From a virus: 23,325 nucleotides of DNA. This document shows positions 21,121 to 23,325 of this stretch, piece after piece. Under the pieces are notes generated by a model. It was not told where the DNA came from. It ran no database searches and saw only the letters and a program-made list of their open reading frames with translations. The stretch lies in the IMG/VR virus record IMGVR_UViG_3300018421_000221, positions 1 to 23,325 of that record. The stretch is one strand, 5' to 3'. Within the stretch, counting starts at the first letter, position 1; each line of letters begins with the position of its first letter. The translations under genes were made by a program, and so were the position numbers.

Positions 21121-22215
21121 ATGCCTGCCAAGTCTCCTCTGACTACCGAGCAAGTCCGCGACTACATCCTGAGCAACAACGGTCCTGAGATTGGAGCGTC
21201 TGTTGTTTCTGATACTGCTGCACACTTTGGCGTCTCTGTACCTACCCTGTCCAAGCGCCTGGAGCAGTACAAAGTAGGACGTGGAAAGTGGAACCTCACT
21301 GTCAAAGAACGTCTTGAGCAGACCTATCAATCGTCTGCTGTTCCCGTACGGGAAACTCAGTGTTTTGTTCCTGATAAAGACGAGACTTTTGTCCCGTTCG
21401 GGAACTTCACCGACCTTAAAAAGGTTCTGCAGTCTCAGCGATTCTATCCTCTCTTCATCACTGGTCTCTCTGGTAACGGTAAGACTTTTGGCGTTGAGCA
21501 GGCATGCGCTCAACTGAAGCGTGAATTGATTCGTGTTAATATCACTATTGAGACTGATGAAGATGACCTTATCGGTGGTTTTAGGCTTGTTGATGGGAAT
21601 ACTGCATGGCACAACGGTCCCGTTATCGATGCCCTTGAGCGAGGAGCAGTGTTGCTCCTGGACGAAATCGACCTTGCTTCCAACAAAATCCTCTGCCTTC
21701 AGTCTATTCTAGAAGGCAAGGGTGTCTTCCTCAAGAAGATTGGACGCTACGTTCAACCCGCTCCTGGTTTTACTGTTGTTGCGACTGCCAATACCAAGGG
21801 TAAGGGCAGCGATGACGGTCGCTTCATCGGTACTAATGTACTGAACGAAGCGTTCTTGGAACGTTTTCCGATTACCTTTGAGCAATCGTACCCTACTGCT
21901 GCCACCGAAACTAAAATCCTCCTGCATGCCATGGGTAGGTTCGATTGTGAGGACAGTGAATTCGCTGACAACCTCGTCAAGTGGGCGGGTGTAATCCGTA
22001 AAACCTTCTTCGATGGTGGCGTCGATGAAGTGATTACAACCCGTCGCTTGGTTCATATCGTACAAGCGTACGGTATTTTTAGTGATAAACTTAAAGCAAT
22101 CACCAATTGTGTAAATCGTTTTGATGAGGATACCAAGCAATCGTTCTTGGAACTCTACACTAAAGTTGATGCTGGTGAAGACCTTTCCGATGAATCTGAA
22201 CATGAAGTACAATGA
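21121..22215 (+). CDS. cobS: MoxR/CobS-type AAA+ ATPase
   Basis: A 364-aa AAA+ protein. Walker A is GLSGNGKT at 115-122, Walker B is AVLLLDEID at 176-184, sensor 1 is VVATANT, and a C-terminal lid contains TTRRLVHI. This set is typical of the MoxR group with CobS, and cyanophage homologues are normally annotated CobS (cobaltochelatase subunit). The N-terminal 50 residues include a helix-turn-helix-like stretch (VSDTAAHFGVSVPTLSKRL, 29-47), which hints at DNA or partner binding. It probably works with the VWA protein encoded upstream, since MoxR ATPases nearly always act with VWA partners. A role in cobalamin synthesis is unproven. It has its own promoter, and overlaps the next gene. Confidence 0.88.
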   Translation: MPAKSPLTTEQVRDYILSNNGPEIGASVVSDTAAHFGVSVPTLSKRLEQYKVGRGKWNLTVKERLEQTYQSSAVPVRETQCFVPDKDETFVPFGNFTDLKKVLQSQRFYPLFITGLSGNGKTFGVEQACAQLKRELIRVNITIETDEDDLIGGFRLVDGNTAWHNGPVIDALERGAVLLLDEIDLASNKILCLQSILEGKGVFLKKIGRYVQPAPGFTVVATANTKGKGSDDGRFIGTNVLNEAFLERFPITFEQSYPTAATETKILLHAMGRFDCEDSEFADNLVKWAGVIRKTFFDGGVDEVITTRRLVHIVQAYGIFSDKLKAITNCVNRFDEDTKQSFLELYTKVDAGEDLSDESEHEVQ

Positions 22216-22486
22216 AGAAGCACTGCTTGAAGAATTGAAGCAGTACATTCAAGGAACTTACAATCAGCATTACTCCACTGGCGATGCTGGTATCCAAACC
22301 CTTGATTTGATTGAATCCTGTGGAGATGGTGAAGCGTTCTGTCGGAGTAACATCCTGAAGTATGCTTCCCGTTATGATAAGAAGGGTAGCGCACGGCGGG
22401 ACATTATTAAAATCCTGCACTATGCACTTCTGCTGCTACACTTCAATGATAAAAATGCAACCCGTGAGGAGTATCCTAATCGATGA
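22202..22486 (+). CDS. DUF3310-like small protein
   Basis: This 94-aa protein (ATG 22202; an in-frame ATG at 22190 adds four residues) matches the plan of DUF3310. It has an N-terminal HYSTGDAGIQTLDLIES segment, a central FCRSNILKYASRYDKKG corresponding to the F..GN..KY..R...K signature, and a helix with DIIKILHYALLLL. The family is widespread in phages as a nucleotide kinase-like or unknown protein; no nucleotide-binding loop is visible here. It overlaps the AAA+ gene by 14 bases and its TGA overlaps the clamp start (ATGA). Confidence 0.7.
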   Translation: MKYNEEALLEELKQYIQGTYNQHYSTGDAGIQTLDLIESCGDGEAFCRSNILKYASRYDKKGSARRDIIKILHYALLLLHFNDKNATREEYPNR

Positions 22487-23136
22487 CTGTTATTTCCCGC
22501 CGCACAATTGATGTCCTTAAGAACTTCTGTTCTATCAATAAGTCCATCGTTATCAAACCTGGCAACAAAGTTTCTACCCTGAGCATCAACAAGAACATTC
22601 TTGCTACTGCCAATGTAGAAGAAACCTTTGAGAGTGAGCTCGCTATCTATGACCTGAGTGCATTCCTCGGCGGTTTGAGTCTGTTTGAGGCACCCACCTT
22701 CAACACCACTAACAAGAACTTCGTTCTTATCTCTGATGTTGCTGGTAAGTCTAAAACCAAATATTTTTACTCCGACCCCGATATTATTACTCAAGCACCT
22801 GACCGTGACATTGACCTTCCCACTGAAGATGTCTCTTTCACCCTTAAGAGTCAAGACTTGGTTCAACTCCAACGTGCTGCTGCAGTGTACCGTGTAGAAG
22901 ACCTGTGTGTGAATGGTGTAGATGGTAAGATTTCTCTCTGCGTCACTGACAAGAAGAATGAAACATCAAACACTTACTCCGTGCAAGTTGGAGAAACTGA
23001 CAAAGAGTTTTGTCACTGCTTCAAAGTCGAAAATCTCAAACTGCTTCCTGGTGATTACAGTGTTACTATTAGTAATCCTTCAGTTGCGAGATTCGTCGGA
23101 GAAGACATCAAGTACTTTATCGCACTAGAGCCATGA
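22483..23136 (+). CDS. gp45: Sliding clamp, polymerase processivity and late transcription factor (gp45)
   Basis: The trimeric ring tethers the phage DNA polymerase and also activates gp55-dependent late transcription. At 217 aa it is close to T4 gp45 (228). Matching segments are LKNFCSINKSIVIKPG near the N-terminus, ESELAIYDLSAFLGGLSLFE at about 47-66, the SQDLVQLQRAA strand-helix, and the C-terminal LLPGDYSVTIS and FVGEDIKYFIALEP. It is coupled to DUF3310 by ATGA. It is expected to be followed by clamp-loader genes, which lie beyond the window. Confidence 0.96.
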   Translation: MTVISRRTIDVLKNFCSINKSIVIKPGNKVSTLSINKNILATANVEETFESELAIYDLSAFLGGLSLFEAPTFNTTNKNFVLISDVAGKSKTKYFYSDPDIITQAPDRDIDLPTEDVSFTLKSQDLVQLQRAAAVYRVEDLCVNGVDGKISLCVTDKKNETSNTYSVQVGETDKEFCHCFKVENLKLLPGDYSVTISNPSVARFVGEDIKYFIALEP

Positions 23137-23300
23137 AACAGTACCCCTATCAAATTACCTACACCCTGAACAGCACGGGGAATCGTCATCACTTCAAGAA
23201 AGTCATGGCAGCATCTCAGAACGAGGCAAAGAAATTGTTTGAGGCAGACATGCCAACGGCAAAGTATATCTGTGCCATTGCACAACCACAAAACAAGTAA
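23133..23300 (+). CDS. Small hypothetical protein after gp45
   Basis: A 55-aa ORF starting on an ATGA overlap with gp45. It has an N-terminal strand (YPYQITYTLNSTG), a helix (ASQNEAKKLFEADMP) and a last strand (AKYICAIAQP), a strand-helix-strand plan of a very small fold. The His pair and basic residues in the first turn are unremarkable. No family is recognised. Its TAA shares a base with the next ATG. Confidence 0.65.
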   Translation: MKQYPYQITYTLNSTGNRHHFKKVMAASQNEAKKLFEADMPTAKYICAIAQPQNK

Positions 23301-23325
23301 TGAAACACATCCTTTTTACACTCAA
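23300..23325 (+). CDS. 5' end of a gene cut by the window edge
   Basis: ATG 23300 begins on a TAATG overlap and reads MKHILFTL before the window ends. An S-adenosylmethionine decarboxylase-like (SpeD) gene is found near gp45 in some cyanophages and might begin this way, but eight residues cannot establish it. Confidence 0.45.

Noticed and set aside
21121-22215. A genuine cobalamin synthesis function for the CobS-type gene
   Set aside because: No other cobalamin gene is present and the context is replication and recombination; MoxR-type ATPases have diverse roles, so the pathway label is not supported by sequence.

Overview
The window is a section of a T4-like cyanomyovirus genome. All supported genes lie on the + strand and are packed with overlaps or gaps of a few bases. 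The T4 core order is clear: terminase, sheath, tube, portal, prohead core, protease, scaffold, capsid, gp3, UvsY, UvsW, late sigma factor, gp47, gp46 and clamp. A CobS-type AAA+ ATPase, a cyanobacterial-type DUF3110 gene and a 2OG-Fe(II) oxygenase beside terL point to a phage of marine Synechococcus or Prochlorococcus. The host is inferred; no marker in the window names it.

Layout. (1) 1-1036: four very small ORFs, three with membrane segments, then a 2OG-Fe(II) oxygenase. (2) 1033-10902: the virion morphogenesis block gp17-gp18-gp19-gp20-gp67-gp21-gp22-gp23. T4-type late promoter octamers (NATAAATA or YCTAAATA) sit just after the stop codons of gp17, gp18, gp19, gp20 and gp21. (3) 10903-11191: a control island with three intrinsic terminators, one sigma70-like -10 element, two late promoter motifs and a doubtful 48-codon ORF. 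(4) 11192-14683: a 42-aa ORF, gp3, an unknown gene containing a hidden second reading frame, UvsY, UvsW and a small unknown gene. (5) 14684-18678: a 114-bp AT-rich regulatory gap with a perfect operator-like palindrome, the late sigma factor gp55, two small genes, and the gp47/gp46 exonuclease pair with a DUF3110 gene between them. A near-consensus sigma70 promoter lies inside the 3' end of gp55. (6) 18679-22215: a module with its own promoters and terminator, made of an HExxH plus von Willebrand A protein, a 61-aa ORF and a MoxR/CobS-type AAA+ ATPase. (7) 22190-23325: DUF3310 gene, gp45 sliding clamp, a 55-aa ORF and the start of one more gene.

How the genes work together. Late genes build and fill the head (portal, scaffold, protease, capsid, terminase) and the tail (sheath, tube, gp3). 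gp55, working with the gp45 clamp, directs host RNA polymerase to the TAAATA promoters seen between these genes. gp46/47 with UvsY/UvsW drive recombination-dependent replication. The AAA+/VWA/HExxH module sits between the recombination nuclease and the clamp. Its genes resemble the CobS and CobT chelatase subunits, but the added zincin motif and the replication context suggest a protein-remodelling or proteolytic machine rather than cobalamin synthesis. This is the most interesting system in the window. No tRNA, CRISPR, IS element or reverse-strand gene could be supported.
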